A stretch of 64,000 bases of DNA from Hyphomicrobium sp. Its GTDB lineage: Bacteria > Pseudomonadota > Alphaproteobacteria > Rhizobiales > Hyphomicrobiaceae. Location: positions 54,110 to 118,109 of the forward strand of contig JALHMJ010000006.1 of the NCBI GenBank assembly GCA_022844105.1, given 5' to 3'. Of the stretch, positions 17,138 through 26,347 are shown piece by piece. The position numbers were made by a program, and so were the translations under genes. Numbering within the stretch: position 1 is the first letter of the stretch; each line of letters opens with the position of its first letter. The notes beneath the pieces are model-generated. The model saw only the letters and a list, made by a program, of their open reading frames with translations, was not told where the DNA came from and ran no database searches.

Positions 17138-17386
17138 GTGAACACCCTGAATGGGGAGTGGTTATTCGACAAGTATACTCCCATCCCACGCATCAGGTAC
17201 GTTACCCGCAAGGTCAACCTGGATCGAGCCTTCCGACTCAGCGCCTGGCGGAAACATCGGGATGCAGTCGGAGGCGGCTTTCACTCCGGTACGGGTTACG
17301 CGTATGACGAGGCCCATACCCGCAATATCGTCGCGCTGCTCAGACCTGCACTCGAATTGCAGTGTGGTGCGCCACCGCCGGGTTAG
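17138..17386 (+). CDS. Possible small hypothetical protein
   Basis: An 82-residue frame begins with GTG behind a GGAG site at 17128-17131 with six-base spacing. The product is basic in its middle and matches nothing I recognise. The rest of 16972-17470 holds no other gene I can support. This frame may be chance or a remnant. Confidence 0.22.
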   Translation: MNTLNGEWLFDKYTPIPRIRYVTRKVNLDRAFRLSAWRKHRDAVGGGFHSGTGYAYDEAHTRNIVALLRPALELQCGAPPPG

Positions 17387-17470
17387 CATTTAGCAAGATT
17401 GTGACAGCAGAACGGACAATTCACATTCCTCTCCTGCATGACAGGCGAGCGACGAACTTTGCGCGAGATG

Positions 17471-18412
17471 ACGATGGAAATGCACCAAGTGCGGTACTTC
17501 CTGGCCGCTGCGAAAATCAGGAACTTTACCAAAGCCGCCCAGTCGTGCGGCGTGAGCGCGCCCTCGTTGCTGCGTGCCATCGGCCTGCTCGAACAGGAAT
17601 TTGGAGGCGCGCTGTTCACACGAGAACGCGGCAACATTCAACTTACGGAACTGGGCCGGCTTGCCCTTCCGCATCTGGAGCAAATCAGTTCCGAAGCCGA
17701 AGAGGCGAAGCGGCGTGCAAAAACGCTGCTGGATGTCGGCCGCACAACGCTAAAACTCGGGATCATGTGCACGATCGCACCTGAGCATTTCATCAAACTC
17801 GTCGACGGCTATCGCAAACGCAACCCGAAAGTGGCGCTGCAGATTCTCGATCGCAATGCCGAGCAACTGGAAGCGGCTCTGCTGGCGGGCGAACTCGACG
17901 TCGCGATCTACGGCATTCCAGGCGATATCTCGAATGACAAGCTCCACATCATGCCGCTGTTTCGCGAACAGATGGTCGTTGCCTTGCCGCCGCAGCATGC
18001 GCTGACGCGTGGAAAGGAAGTGACGGTTGCGGCGCTCAATGGCGAACCGTATCTCGAGCGCACGAATTGCGAATTCGCTGAGTACGGCGAGGAGGTTTTT
18101 GTGGAACGAGGCGTCACGGGCCCGACGATCTACGCAAGTGAACGCGACGACTGGGTCTTGGCGATGGTGGCAGCGGGTATGGGGTATAGTTTCTTGCCGG
18201 AATCGACGGCCAACGTCCCGGGCGTGGCCGTGCGGCCGCTCGTCGAACCTGAATTTTGGCGACAGGTCAATCTGGCGACGGTGCGTGGCCGCCCGCATAC
18301 GCCCGCTGTGGGAAGCTTTGTCCGCGAGGTTATGCGCAGCAAATGGATGGGCGGCGCCGCTATTTCAAAACGCGAACTCTCCGAAAAGGCTCCCGCAGAC
18401 GAAGACGGCTAA
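17471..18412 (+). CDS. LysR-family transcriptional regulator
   Basis: The roughly 313-residue protein has an N-terminal winged helix-turn-helix (MHQVRYFLAAAKIRNFTKAAQSCGVS) and a two-lobed effector domain (about 90-295). Several starts are possible (17438, 17471, 17477, 17483); 17471 or later fits the family N-terminus better. Unusually for the family, no divergent target gene faces it. The nearest divergent transcript is the candidate small RNA at 16715-16936. Its ligand is not evident. Confidence 0.88.
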   Translation, partial: TMEMHQVRYFLAAAKIRNFTKAAQSCGVSAPSLLRAIGLLEQEFGGALFTRERGNIQLTELGRLALPHLEQISSEAEEAKRRAKTLLDVGRTTLKLGIMCTIAPEHFIKLVDGYRKRNPKVALQILDRNAEQLEAALLAGELDVAIYGIPGDISNDKLHIMPLFREQMVVALPPQHALTRGKEVTVAALNGEPYLERTNCEFAEYGEEVFVERGVTGPTIYASERDDWVLAMVAAGMGYSFLPESTANVPGVAVRPLVEPEFWRQVNLATVRGRPHTPAVGSFVREVMRSKWMGGAAISKRELSEKAPADEDG

Positions 18413-18454
18413 GGGCGGAATGCAGCCGCAAACGACCTATGATCGGAGGGGGAA

Positions 18455-18529
18455 TGGCGCTCCCTAGGGGAATCGAACCCCTCTTTCAAGAATGAAAATC
18501 TCGCGTCCTAACCGATAGACGAAGGGAGC
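18455..18529 (-). tRNA. tRNA-Glu (TTC anticodon)
   Basis: On the minus strand the sequence folds as a full cloverleaf. The acceptor stem is GCTCCCT/AGGGAGC, the D-arm contains CGGTTAGGAC, and a 5-bp anticodon stem has the loop TTTTCAT (anticodon TTC). The T-arm is AGGGG-TTCGATT-CCCCT. The 3' end is G followed by an encoded CCA. It lies between the LysR gene and recJ. Confidence 0.96.
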
Positions 18530-18654
18530 AGCGCGGGCCCGGTATAAGGGGGTTTGCGCCCGCTTGCAAGCCGGGTTGGACGCGGGCGGCAAGACGTCGC
18601 CGGAAGGGCGCCGTCCGGTTCACCGGCCCCCTTCTGCAGCCCCGTTCAAAGACT

Positions 18655-20514
18655 TCAGCCTTGACGACGGGGATCGGCGGCGTCCTCGATGGTCAACTCG
18701 ATTTTCTCGCGTCCCCCCCAGCTATCGCGCTTCAAATTGCCGGCGATATGCACGGGCATGCCGCCCGTGTTCTGCAACAGATCGCCCAGGGGCTGACCGA
18801 TGGCCCGGAAGGCGACACCTTCGAGCCGCGATCCATCGCCGGCCTCGAAGACGCAGCGCAGGTGCGCCTCGCCGACCGGTTTGGCAAACTTGACGCGCAC
18901 GGCGGGAAACGCGAACCGCGGCTGCGGATTTCCCTGGCCGTAGGGTCCGGCGCGCTCGATCAAATCCATCAGGCCGTCGTTGACGCCGGACGGTACGAGC
19001 GCGCCATCGACATCGAGGCCGGAGCGGGCGCGGGCGGCGCTGGACGCATCCGTCAACTGGGTCGCGAAGAACTGCTCAAGTTTATCCATACGATCCTTGG
19101 CCACGGTCAACCCGGCGGCCATGGCGTGACCGCCGCCCTTGTGTAGCAGACCGCTGGCGACGGCTCCGCGAACCGCTGCACCGATGTCGACGCCAGCGAC
19201 CGAGCGCAACGAACCGGTGCCGTTGACAATGCCGCCACCAGCCTGCTTCTCCCAGGCGATGACGCAACTCGGCCGTCCAAAGCGTTCGACGAGGCGGCTC
19301 GCCACCAGCCCGACTACGCCTTTGTGCCAGCTTTCAGAGGACACGATCGTAATCGGTTGATCGGGGCGCTCGGTGAGCTTGCGGTCGGCCTCAGCGAAGG
19401 CTTCCTCCAGCATCTGTGTTTCGATCGCCTTGCGCTCTTTGTTGAGCTTATCGAGAATGGTCGCGATCTTGAGTGCCTCGATGTCGTCCTCGGTGGTCAA
19501 GAGACGCGCGCCCAGGGCCGCATCGCCGATACGTCCGCCGGCGTTGATGCGTGGGCCCAGGATGTAACCAAGATGATAGGTCGATGGGGCCTGGTTCAAA
19601 CCGGCCGCGTCGAACAGGGCGCGCAGACCGACGTTTTCGCGCGCCTTCATCACCGCAAGCCCCTTGCGAACGTAGGCGCGGTTGAGACCCGTCAGCGGCA
19701 CGACGTCGGCGACGGTAGCAAGCGCCACCAGATCGAGATCGGCGAGAAGATCGGGAGCGACGGCACCGGCGGCGTAATGGCCGCGCTGGCGCAGGACGCG
19801 CATCACCGCCACCAGCACGAGGAACACCACTCCTGCCGCACACAGGTGTCCCTGTCCGGAGACATCGTCCTGACGATTCGGATTGACCACCGCCAGGACG
19901 TCGGGGAGCTGTTCGTCGGCTTGGTGGTGGTCGATGACGAGAATGTCGGCTGCGAGCTTTTTGGCTGCTGCCATCGTCTCGAAACTCGTCGTGCCGCAGT
20001 CGACGGTGACGATCAGTCGGGCGCCTTCCGCGACCAATGTTTCGAGGGCTGCAATGTTAGGACCGTAACCTTCGAAAATACGGTCGGGGATATAGATGCG
20101 GGCGCGGGTGCCATGGGCTGTGAGAAAGCGCGCCAGCAGGGCCGACGAGCAGGCGCCATCGACGTCGTAGTCGCCAAAGATGGCGACGGGTTCGCGACGG
20201 ATAATCGCGTCTGCGATGCGTGCCGCCAGCCGATCCATGCCAGCCAGTGCGGCCGGATCGGGCATCAGGGCCTTCACGCTAGGGTCGAGGAAGACGGGGA
20301 CTTCGCCGAGCGTGATGCCGCGGGCGGCCAGGACCCGGCCCAGGAGTTCAGGCAAGCCGTGCTGCTGACTGATGGCTAGCGCAAGGTTTTGCGCCTCGCG
20401 CGGAAGGCGTTCGCGCCAGGCGAAACCGCGCGCCGACTGCGTGACGCCGAGAAAGGCAGGCGCATCGTTTCCATCCAGCGAGATGGCTTGCCGCCGTTTC
20501 TGCACCGCGACCAT
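18655..20514 (-). CDS. recJ: Single-stranded-DNA-specific exonuclease RecJ
   Basis: RecJ degrades single-stranded DNA 5' to 3' in recombination and mismatch repair. The 619-residue protein has the DHH-family motifs DYDVDG (115-120), a VDCGT strand (171-175), DHH (195-197), the glycine-rich GPRINAGGRIGDA segment, and the DHHA1 motif GGGHAMAAG. A C-terminal OB-type region follows. Length is normal. It lies upstream of tRNA-Glu on the same strand. Confidence 0.96.
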   Translation of the reverse strand: MVAVQKRRQAISLDGNDAPAFLGVTQSARGFAWRERLPREAQNLALAISQQHGLPELLGRVLAARGITLGEVPVFLDPSVKALMPDPAALAGMDRLAARIADAIIRREPVAIFGDYDVDGACSSALLARFLTAHGTRARIYIPDRIFEGYGPNIAALETLVAEGARLIVTVDCGTTSFETMAAAKKLAADILVIDHHQADEQLPDVLAVVNPNRQDDVSGQGHLCAAGVVFLVLVAVMRVLRQRGHYAAGAVAPDLLADLDLVALATVADVVPLTGLNRAYVRKGLAVMKARENVGLRALFDAAGLNQAPSTYHLGYILGPRINAGGRIGDAALGARLLTTEDDIEALKIATILDKLNKERKAIETQMLEEAFAEADRKLTERPDQPITIVSSESWHKGVVGLVASRLVERFGRPSCVIAWEKQAGGGIVNGTGSLRSVAGVDIGAAVRGAVASGLLHKGGGHAMAAGLTVAKDRMDKLEQFFATQLTDASSAARARSGLDVDGALVPSGVNDGLMDLIERAGPYGQGNPQPRFAFPAVRVKFAKPVGEAHLRCVFEAGDGSRLEGVAFRAIGQPLGDLLQNTGGMPVHIAGNLKRDSWGGREKIELTIEDAADPRRQG

Positions 20515-20721
20515 CGTGTCCGTCTCCCCGAATCAACCGAAGCGACTTGACCATCAGAGCGGGCCGCGAGCGAGGCATGGAAGATAGTTGCCAACAAGTT
20601 GTTGCCACATCTTGCTGCGACGGCGCTTCTAGAGCCGCCTTGACCGTTCAAAGCCGGCCTGGATAGGGTGTGATCAATAATGTGGCGGCCCGGACCGCCC
20701 TTAAAAAAAGCGTTCTGTCCC

Positions 20722-22116
20722 ATGTCCTCCCCCACTCGCGCCGTCTCGTCCGACCGCGTTGCCGCCTTGCTCGCCCGCGAACGAGCGCTTTTCGTCGAGC
20801 GCACGCCGAAGTCACAGGCGCTCGCTGATGAAACCGCGCGGCACTGGCTCAACGGTGTGCCGATGCATTGGATGGTGGATTGGGGTACGCCCTATCCGCT
20901 GTTTATCGACGAGGCGTGTGGGGTCGTGCTCACCGATGCGGATGGACACGCGTATGTCGATTTCTGTCTTGGCGATACCGGGGCCATGTTCGGCCATTCG
21001 CCGCCCGCGGTGGCGGACGCCATCCGGCGGCAGGCGGGGCGCGGGTTGACCACGATGCTGCCAAGTCCGGACGCGGCCGTCGTCGGACAACTGCTGGCGC
21101 AGCGTTTCCAACTTCCCTTCTGGCAGGTGACGGCAACGGCATCCGATGCGAACCGTTCGGTGATCCGCTGGGCGCGGGCGGCAACGGGGCGGCGCAAGCT
21201 TCTGGTTTTCAACGGCTGCTATCACGGCGCCGTCGACGATACGTTCGTGGCGCTGCAGAACGGCCGAGCCTGCAATCGTCCAGGCCTCGTCGGCGAGGTG
21301 CGCGATGTGACCGCTGATACGGTGGTCATCGAGTTCAACGATGTTGCCGCACTCGAAGCCGCACTCGGCAAAGAGGATATCGCGCTCGTTCTCGCCGAAC
21401 CGGTGATGACGAACTGCGGTATGGTGCTGCCGCAAGATGGCTATCACGATGCGCTGCGACGCCTGACGCGCCAGCATGGCACTCTCTTATGCATCGACGA
21501 AACACACACGATCAGTTCGGGTGCGGGGGGCTATTCGGCGACGCATGGCCTGAAACCCGATTTCTTTGTCATGGGCAAGCCCATCTCGGGTGGTGTGCCG
21601 GCCGCGATCTACGGTTGGAGCAGCGAAGTCGACGGCCTGATCAGATCTTACATGGCCGGCCGCGAAGGTGGCTACAGCGGGATCGGAACGACGCTTTCGG
21701 GCAGCGCACTGCAACTGGCGTGCATGCGCGCGGTCCTGGAAACTATTCTGACCGATGACGTCTATCGACAGGCGTTGCCACTGGCCGAGTTCCTTGAACG
21801 TGGGATCGACGCGATCATCAGCCATCATGACCTGCCCTGGCACGTCGTGCGCGTGGGCCTGCGGGCCGAGATCGTCTCGGCGCCCGACCATCCGCGCAAT
21901 GGTACGGAAGCTCTCTTTTTCGCCCACAGCGAGGCCGAACATGCGCTGCATCTCTATTGCCTCAATCGCGGTGTCGTCATTACGCCGTTCCACAACATGA
22001 TGCTCGTCTGTCCGCAAACGAATGAGGTCGATGTTGCGCGCCTGCTTGATGCGCTCGACGGCGCGATGGCGGAAATCTCCGGCACACCACCCATGCGCGC
22101 GAGCGCCACACACTGA
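20722..22116 (+). CDS. Class III PLP-dependent aminotransferase (GSA-aminotransferase-like)
   Basis: The 464-residue fold-type I enzyme has the PLP lysine in VMGKPISGG (about K286), the cofactor Asp in LCIDETHT, and NGCYHG in the aldehyde-binding region. It resembles glutamate-1-semialdehyde aminomutase and omega-aminotransferases but is not the housekeeping HemL. The GxVTAT region is variant, and it is paired with a glutamine-synthetase-like gene 18 bases downstream. It probably transfers an amino group to or from a keto or aldehyde substrate. I preferred the ATG at 20722; an in-frame ATG at 20680 would add 14 residues unlike the family. Confidence 0.82.
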   Translation: MSSPTRAVSSDRVAALLARERALFVERTPKSQALADETARHWLNGVPMHWMVDWGTPYPLFIDEACGVVLTDADGHAYVDFCLGDTGAMFGHSPPAVADAIRRQAGRGLTTMLPSPDAAVVGQLLAQRFQLPFWQVTATASDANRSVIRWARAATGRRKLLVFNGCYHGAVDDTFVALQNGRACNRPGLVGEVRDVTADTVVIEFNDVAALEAALGKEDIALVLAEPVMTNCGMVLPQDGYHDALRRLTRQHGTLLCIDETHTISSGAGGYSATHGLKPDFFVMGKPISGGVPAAIYGWSSEVDGLIRSYMAGREGGYSGIGTTLSGSALQLACMRAVLETILTDDVYRQALPLAEFLERGIDAIISHHDLPWHVVRVGLRAEIVSAPDHPRNGTEALFFAHSEAEHALHLYCLNRGVVITPFHNMMLVCPQTNEVDVARLLDALDGAMAEISGTPPMRASATH

Positions 22117-22134
22117 CCGCAGGTATGTCTCGCC

Positions 22135-23517
22135 ATGATCAAGCCGCCCGACCGCGCAGCACTGCGCGATGAAGCCCAGCGCTTCCTCAGCGAAAATCCG
22201 GACGTCCAGCAGATCTACCTGATCTACACCGATCTCGTCGGCGTTCAGCGCGGCAAACTACTGACGCGCGCCGAGCTTATGCCGGCCTGGGAGAACGGCC
22301 GCTTCATGGCCTGCTCAGCGATGTCGATGGATGTGACCGGTCGCGACGTCGAAGAGACGGGGATGATCTGGGAGACGGGGGATGCCGATCACACGCTGTG
22401 GCCGGTGCCCGGCACCTTGAAGCGCATTCCATGGTCGCGGGTGCCTCAGGCGCAGTACTTGGGAAGTTTTCACGAGTTGGACGGCGCCGGCGCAATCGCC
22501 GAACCTCGACATGCCTTGAAGCGGATCGTCGATCGGTTTGACGACTTCGGTCTTAGGCCAGTGGCGGCCGTCGAGTTGGAGTTCTACCTGCTCGACCGCG
22601 ACAGTGCATTGGCGGGAAAGCCGCAGCCACCGATGGGTCTGACGGTTCCCGAGCGGCAGCGCCACTTTCAGGGCTACTACCTGCAAGACCTGGAGGATTT
22701 TGCGCCGTTCTTTAGTGATCTTTACGCCGCCGCAGAGGCGCAGGCTTTGCCACTCGAGGCACTGCTATCGGAGTATTCGCCGGGACAAATGGAAATCGGC
22801 CTTAAATACCGGACCGATGCACTGCAAGCGTGCGACGAGGCCATCCAGTTCAAACGCCTCGTCAAGGCGATTGCCGACAAACACGGTCTTATCGCGAGTT
22901 TCATGGCCAAACCCTACTCAGCGTGGGCCGGCTGCGGCATGCACCTGCATATCAGCCTTGCCGACGGCGACGGGCGCAATGTCTTTGCTTCCGACGACGT
23001 GATTGCCAATAATCTTCTGCGACAGGCCATCGGCGGCATGAAAAGCACCATGGCCGACGGCATGGCGATTTTCGCACCGAACGCCAATTCCTACCGCCGT
23101 TTTCGAAAGGCGAGTTATGCGCCAATCGCACCCAACTGGGGCTTCAACAACCGGTCCGTATCCTTACGCATTCCGGCTGGCAAGGGCCCGGCCCGGCATG
23201 TCGAGCATCGCGCATCGGGCGCGGACGCCAATCCCTATCTCGCGATGGCGGTTGCTCTGGCGGGCGTGCATCTTGGGCTCAAAGCTAAGTTGGACCCCGG
23301 CCCGATGATTGAAGGCAACGGCTATGAACAACCGTGCGATCCTATGCCAACGAATTGGTTTGCCGCAATCGAGCGGTTTCGACAGTCGGAATTTGTTGCA
23401 GATTATTTCGGAACGGAATTCGTACGCATTTTCTCAACCATAAAAGAAATCGAAGCGGACCGTTTCTTTGCCGAGCCCCAGCCCTTGGATTTTGAATTTT
23501 ATCTGCGTACGATCTGA
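22135..23517 (+). CDS. Glutamine synthetase-family gamma-glutamyl-amine ligase
   Basis: The 460-residue protein has the GS beta-grasp N-domain (LIYTDLVGVQRGKLL) and catalytic domain with VAAVELEFYL, SPGQMEIGLKY, GCGMHLHIS and the NRSVSLRIP-type substrate loop. It lacks the features of housekeeping GlnA, including the adenylylation tyrosine loop, and looks like the PuuA/YcjK-type ligases that join glutamate to amines. Its tight pairing with an aminotransferase suggests one catabolic or biosynthetic step each. The amine substrate is unknown. Confidence 0.83.
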   Translation: MIKPPDRAALRDEAQRFLSENPDVQQIYLIYTDLVGVQRGKLLTRAELMPAWENGRFMACSAMSMDVTGRDVEETGMIWETGDADHTLWPVPGTLKRIPWSRVPQAQYLGSFHELDGAGAIAEPRHALKRIVDRFDDFGLRPVAAVELEFYLLDRDSALAGKPQPPMGLTVPERQRHFQGYYLQDLEDFAPFFSDLYAAAEAQALPLEALLSEYSPGQMEIGLKYRTDALQACDEAIQFKRLVKAIADKHGLIASFMAKPYSAWAGCGMHLHISLADGDGRNVFASDDVIANNLLRQAIGGMKSTMADGMAIFAPNANSYRRFRKASYAPIAPNWGFNNRSVSLRIPAGKGPARHVEHRASGADANPYLAMAVALAGVHLGLKAKLDPGPMIEGNGYEQPCDPMPTNWFAAIERFRQSEFVADYFGTEFVRIFSTIKEIEADRFFAEPQPLDFEFYLRTI

Positions 23518-23598
23518 CTAGGCATTTTAATTCTGCGTATGGCAGCCATTCAAATTTCACGCCATTGATCCTGATTTCTTCAAGCAATATAGAGCTCG

Positions 23599-24033
23599 AT
23601 GATGCGCTTCGATCCGGAGGGTGTTCTCGAAAGTGCTTTGAGTGCTTATGCGCTTGGCGATTTGCTGGCGGCCAATGCTTACTTCAGTGATGACGCCATT
23701 TTTGCAATTTATGTTGACCAGGACATTCTTCCTTTCGGCGGAGAAGTCTGCGGGCGATCGGAAATTCTGAAGACTTGGCAAAAGATTACCGGCTCATTTG
23801 ATCTGCTGCGTTATGACGTGCGCAATATTGCGTGTCATGACGACATTGCGCGCTGCCAAGCGGAATATACTTTCCGGCACCGGGCCAGCGGCGAAATTAT
23901 CGATGGAGTGTTGCGTCTTGTCGCGCAAATCATTGACGGCAAAATCGTGCGCCTGCGCGAGTATCACGACCAGGAACGCATTCGTGCGTTCATGCGGCTC
24001 GTTGCGCCAAACTCCAGGGGGACGGATAATTGA
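23599..24033 (+). CDS. NTF2-like (SnoaL-type) protein, copy 1
   Basis: This 144-residue protein has the NTF2-like cone fold pattern: helices with AYALGDLLAANAYFSDDAIFAIYVD and a C-terminal sheet with IIDGKIVRLREYHD. It is clearly related to the gene at 24168-24620, with shared DPEG at the start, the FDLLRYDVRN/FEIVRFEGRN strand and the ERIRAFMRL/ERLRAFLRL ending. Members act as isomerases, cyclases, hydrolases or binding proteins, so function cannot be assigned. It lies 81 bases after the GS-like gene on the same strand, and its AT content looks slightly higher than its neighbours. Confidence 0.75.
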   Translation: MMRFDPEGVLESALSAYALGDLLAANAYFSDDAIFAIYVDQDILPFGGEVCGRSEILKTWQKITGSFDLLRYDVRNIACHDDIARCQAEYTFRHRASGEIIDGVLRLVAQIIDGKIVRLREYHDQERIRAFMRLVAPNSRGTDN

Positions 24034-24167
24034 ACGAAGATCGAAACGCCGTGCTGTCAACCAGCCTCGCGTTGTTCAATGCCTTGCATGCATCGTTGTC
24101 CGGTCAGCCGTCTGTTCGTGTAGCGTGCGATTGATGGCAGGCAATCAAGTACGGTGGGTCATGTGTC

Positions 24168-24620
24168 ATGCGATCTGATCCCGAAGGCATCGTGGAAGCG
24201 TTGCTGACTGCTTATGCGATGGGGGATTACGAAGCTGCGGCCGCGTATTATGCGCCCGACGCGGTATTTGCGATGTATGCAGATAATGAGATCACTCCGT
24301 TTGCCGGCGAGTGGCAGGGGCGCGAGCGGATCATCAACTGCTGGCACGACATCTGCCATGGTTTTGAAATCGTGCGGTTCGAAGGCCGCAACATTCGGTC
24401 GGGAGCCGATAACATCATCCACTGCCAGGTCGATTACGAGTTGCTGGAAAAGCTGAGCGGTCACACGTTAGAGGGCATTGCGCGGCTCGAATTGGAGTTC
24501 CGCGACGGGCTGATCGTCCGCGAGCGCGAATACAATGATGTCGAGCGTCTGCGCGCATTCTTGCGGCTATGCGAGAACGACGCCAAAGCCATGGCGTTCG
24601 TTAGCCGGACGCAACCATGA
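24168..24620 (+). CDS. NTF2-like (SnoaL-type) protein, copy 2
   Basis: This 150-residue paralogue of the preceding gene has the same core and a short C-terminal extension. Tandem duplication followed by divergence is the simplest origin. The 3' end overlaps the convergent amidotransferase gene by 20 bases. The acidic and aromatic residues lining the cone differ between copies, which could mean distinct ligands or a heterodimer. No function can be assigned from sequence. Confidence 0.75.
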   Translation: MRSDPEGIVEALLTAYAMGDYEAAAAYYAPDAVFAMYADNEITPFAGEWQGRERIINCWHDICHGFEIVRFEGRNIRSGADNIIHCQVDYELLEKLSGHTLEGIARLELEFRDGLIVREREYNDVERLRAFLRLCENDAKAMAFVSRTQP

Positions 24621-25314
24621 GATTGCGGTAGACGCGCTCTGAAAGCTCACGGAACAGCTTCATGTTGCAGCTTGCCTCTTCATCGAAGCGGTCGATCGCG
24701 CCACTGCCCTGCAACCGGTCGAGCTGTTGCCTGTAGGCCGGCACGCATGCCCAGTCGCGCACGGTGTTGGGTTCGACTTCGATGTGACCCTGGATGCCCC
24801 AGGCACGCGGCGCGTATCGAGCCGCTTGCACCCCGCACACATCGGATGTTGCGAGATTAACCGCGCCTTCGGGCAGTTCGGCGACTTGGACGCCGTGCCA
24901 TTGCACACATGGCCAGATCGGGGGAAATCCGGCGAATACGGCGTCCGTTGCCGCATCGGCCGTCAACGAAATCGGGATCACGCCGATTTCCGGCGAACCC
25001 AATGGTCCGCAGGTCCCGCCCAGCGCATCAGCAAGCAGCTGATGGCCAAGACAGACGCCGAGCACGGGCCTTTGCAATTCGCGCACGAAGCGGCGGATCG
25101 CCTGCTTTTCCGCTGCCAGCCAAGGGTGATCCTTGAGGTCCCACACATCCATGGGCCCGCCCATCACCCAGAGCTGGTCATAGCTTTCGAGGCTCGGGAT
25201 CGCATCGCCGTGGGTGAAATGCACCGTGTCGGTCATGCCGCCGTCGCGGCTCAGCCATTCGCCCAACGTACCCGGACCCTCGCTGTCATGGTGCTGGAAA
25301 ACGAGGACCTTCAT
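24601..25314 (-). CDS. Class I glutamine amidotransferase-like hydrolase
   Basis: The 237-residue protein is a stand-alone GATase1 domain of the GMP-synthase-like group, with the nucleophile in GVCLGHQ (C88) and the His/Glu of the triad in GIQGHIEVE (H177, E179), so it should be active. Relatives hydrolyse gamma-glutamyl bonds. It follows glpX on the same strand by 33 bases and could be read from that operon, but it also converges with the GS-like/aminotransferase cluster. I chose the start at 25314 because GGAG lies about eight bases upstream and it opens directly on the MKVLVFQHH strand. Confidence 0.85.
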   Translation of the reverse strand: MKVLVFQHHDSEGPGTLGEWLSRDGGMTDTVHFTHGDAIPSLESYDQLWVMGGPMDVWDLKDHPWLAAEKQAIRRFVRELQRPVLGVCLGHQLLADALGGTCGPLGSPEIGVIPISLTADAATDAVFAGFPPIWPCVQWHGVQVAELPEGAVNLATSDVCGVQAARYAPRAWGIQGHIEVEPNTVRDWACVPAYRQQLDRLQGSGAIDRFDEEASCNMKLFRELSERVYRNLMVASG

Positions 25315-25347
25315 GCGGCGGAACTCCAAGGCACAAGCGGATCGGCG

Positions 25348-26334
25348 TCAAGCCGGGAAGCGCGCACCGATATCGCGGAAGCGCGTCTTGATGCGGCGCA
25401 CGGTACCACTCTTGGAGCGCATGACGACGGTTTCGGTTTCGGCGAAATCGCCGCGAAAGTGGACGCCATCGAGCAGGGAACCGTCCGTGACGCCAGTTGC
25501 GGAAAAGATCACATCGCCGGAGGCCAGGTCTTCGAGATTGAATTTGCGATTGATGTCATCGATGCCCATCTGAGCGGCGCGGATCCTCTCCTCGTCGTTT
25601 GAGGGTTTGAGGCGGCCCTGAATCTGCCCGCCGACACAGCGCATGGCGGCGGCCGCTAGAACGCCTTCGGGGGCTCCACCCGATCCCATGTAGATGTCGA
25701 TGCCGGTCTCATTGGCATCCGTCGTCCAGATGACGCCGGCGATATCGCCGTCGGGGATGAGACGGACCGCGGCGCCGGCATCCCGAACCGCTTTGATCAG
25801 TTCGGCATGGCGGGGCCGATCAAGGATGCAGGCTGTGATTTCCGCAACGGCGACACCCTTCGCCTTGGCCAGATCGCGAATATTTTCGCCGGGCGTTTTG
25901 TCGAGATCGACGACTCCGGGGGGATAGCCGGGTCCGACCGCGATTTTATCCATATACATGTCGGGCGCATTGAGCAGGCCGCCCTTCTCGGAGATGGCGA
26001 GAACGGCGAGCGCGTTCGGCATGGACTTGGCGCAGATCGTCGTGCCTTCCAACGGATCGACGGCGATGTCGACTTCCGGACCCTCGCCGGAGCCGACCTT
26101 TTCTCCGATATAAAGCATCGGGGCTTCATCCATTTCGCCTTCACCGATCACAACCGTACCTTGGATCGTCAGAAGTGCGAGTTCGCGGCGCATCGCATCG
26201 ACCGCCGCCTTGTCCGCCGCCTTCTCATTGCCACGCCCGCGCAATCGCGCTGCTGCGATGGCCGCTGCTTCGGTGACGCGCGCCACTTCGAGCACGAGGA
26301 CCCGCTCCAATCCGACTAACCGATCCTTGCTCAT
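25348..26334 (-). CDS. glpX: Fructose-1,6-bisphosphatase class II
   Basis: GlpX removes phosphate from fructose 1,6-bisphosphate in gluconeogenesis and, in autotrophs, the Calvin cycle, sometimes with sedoheptulose bisphosphatase activity. The 328-residue protein has the metal-binding GEGEMDEAPML and DPLEGTT motifs and the GSGGAPEGVLAAAA segment. It follows hom by 13 bases in an alaC-hom-glpX run. Confidence 0.96.
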   Translation of the reverse strand: MSKDRLVGLERVLVLEVARVTEAAAIAAARLRGRGNEKAADKAAVDAMRRELALLTIQGTVVIGEGEMDEAPMLYIGEKVGSGEGPEVDIAVDPLEGTTICAKSMPNALAVLAISEKGGLLNAPDMYMDKIAVGPGYPPGVVDLDKTPGENIRDLAKAKGVAVAEITACILDRPRHAELIKAVRDAGAAVRLIPDGDIAGVIWTTDANETGIDIYMGSGGAPEGVLAAAAMRCVGGQIQGRLKPSNDEERIRAAQMGIDDINRKFNLEDLASGDVIFSATGVTDGSLLDGVHFRGDFAETETVVMRSKSGTVRRIKTRFRDIGARFPA

Positions 26335-26347
26335 CTTGCTTGGTTCC

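Noticed and set aside
24601-25314. PuuD assignment for the amidotransferase
   Set aside because: The protein is of the GMP-synthase-like GATase1 group rather than the PuuD peptidase C26 group, and it lies downstream of glpX, so a putrescine pathway cannot be claimed.
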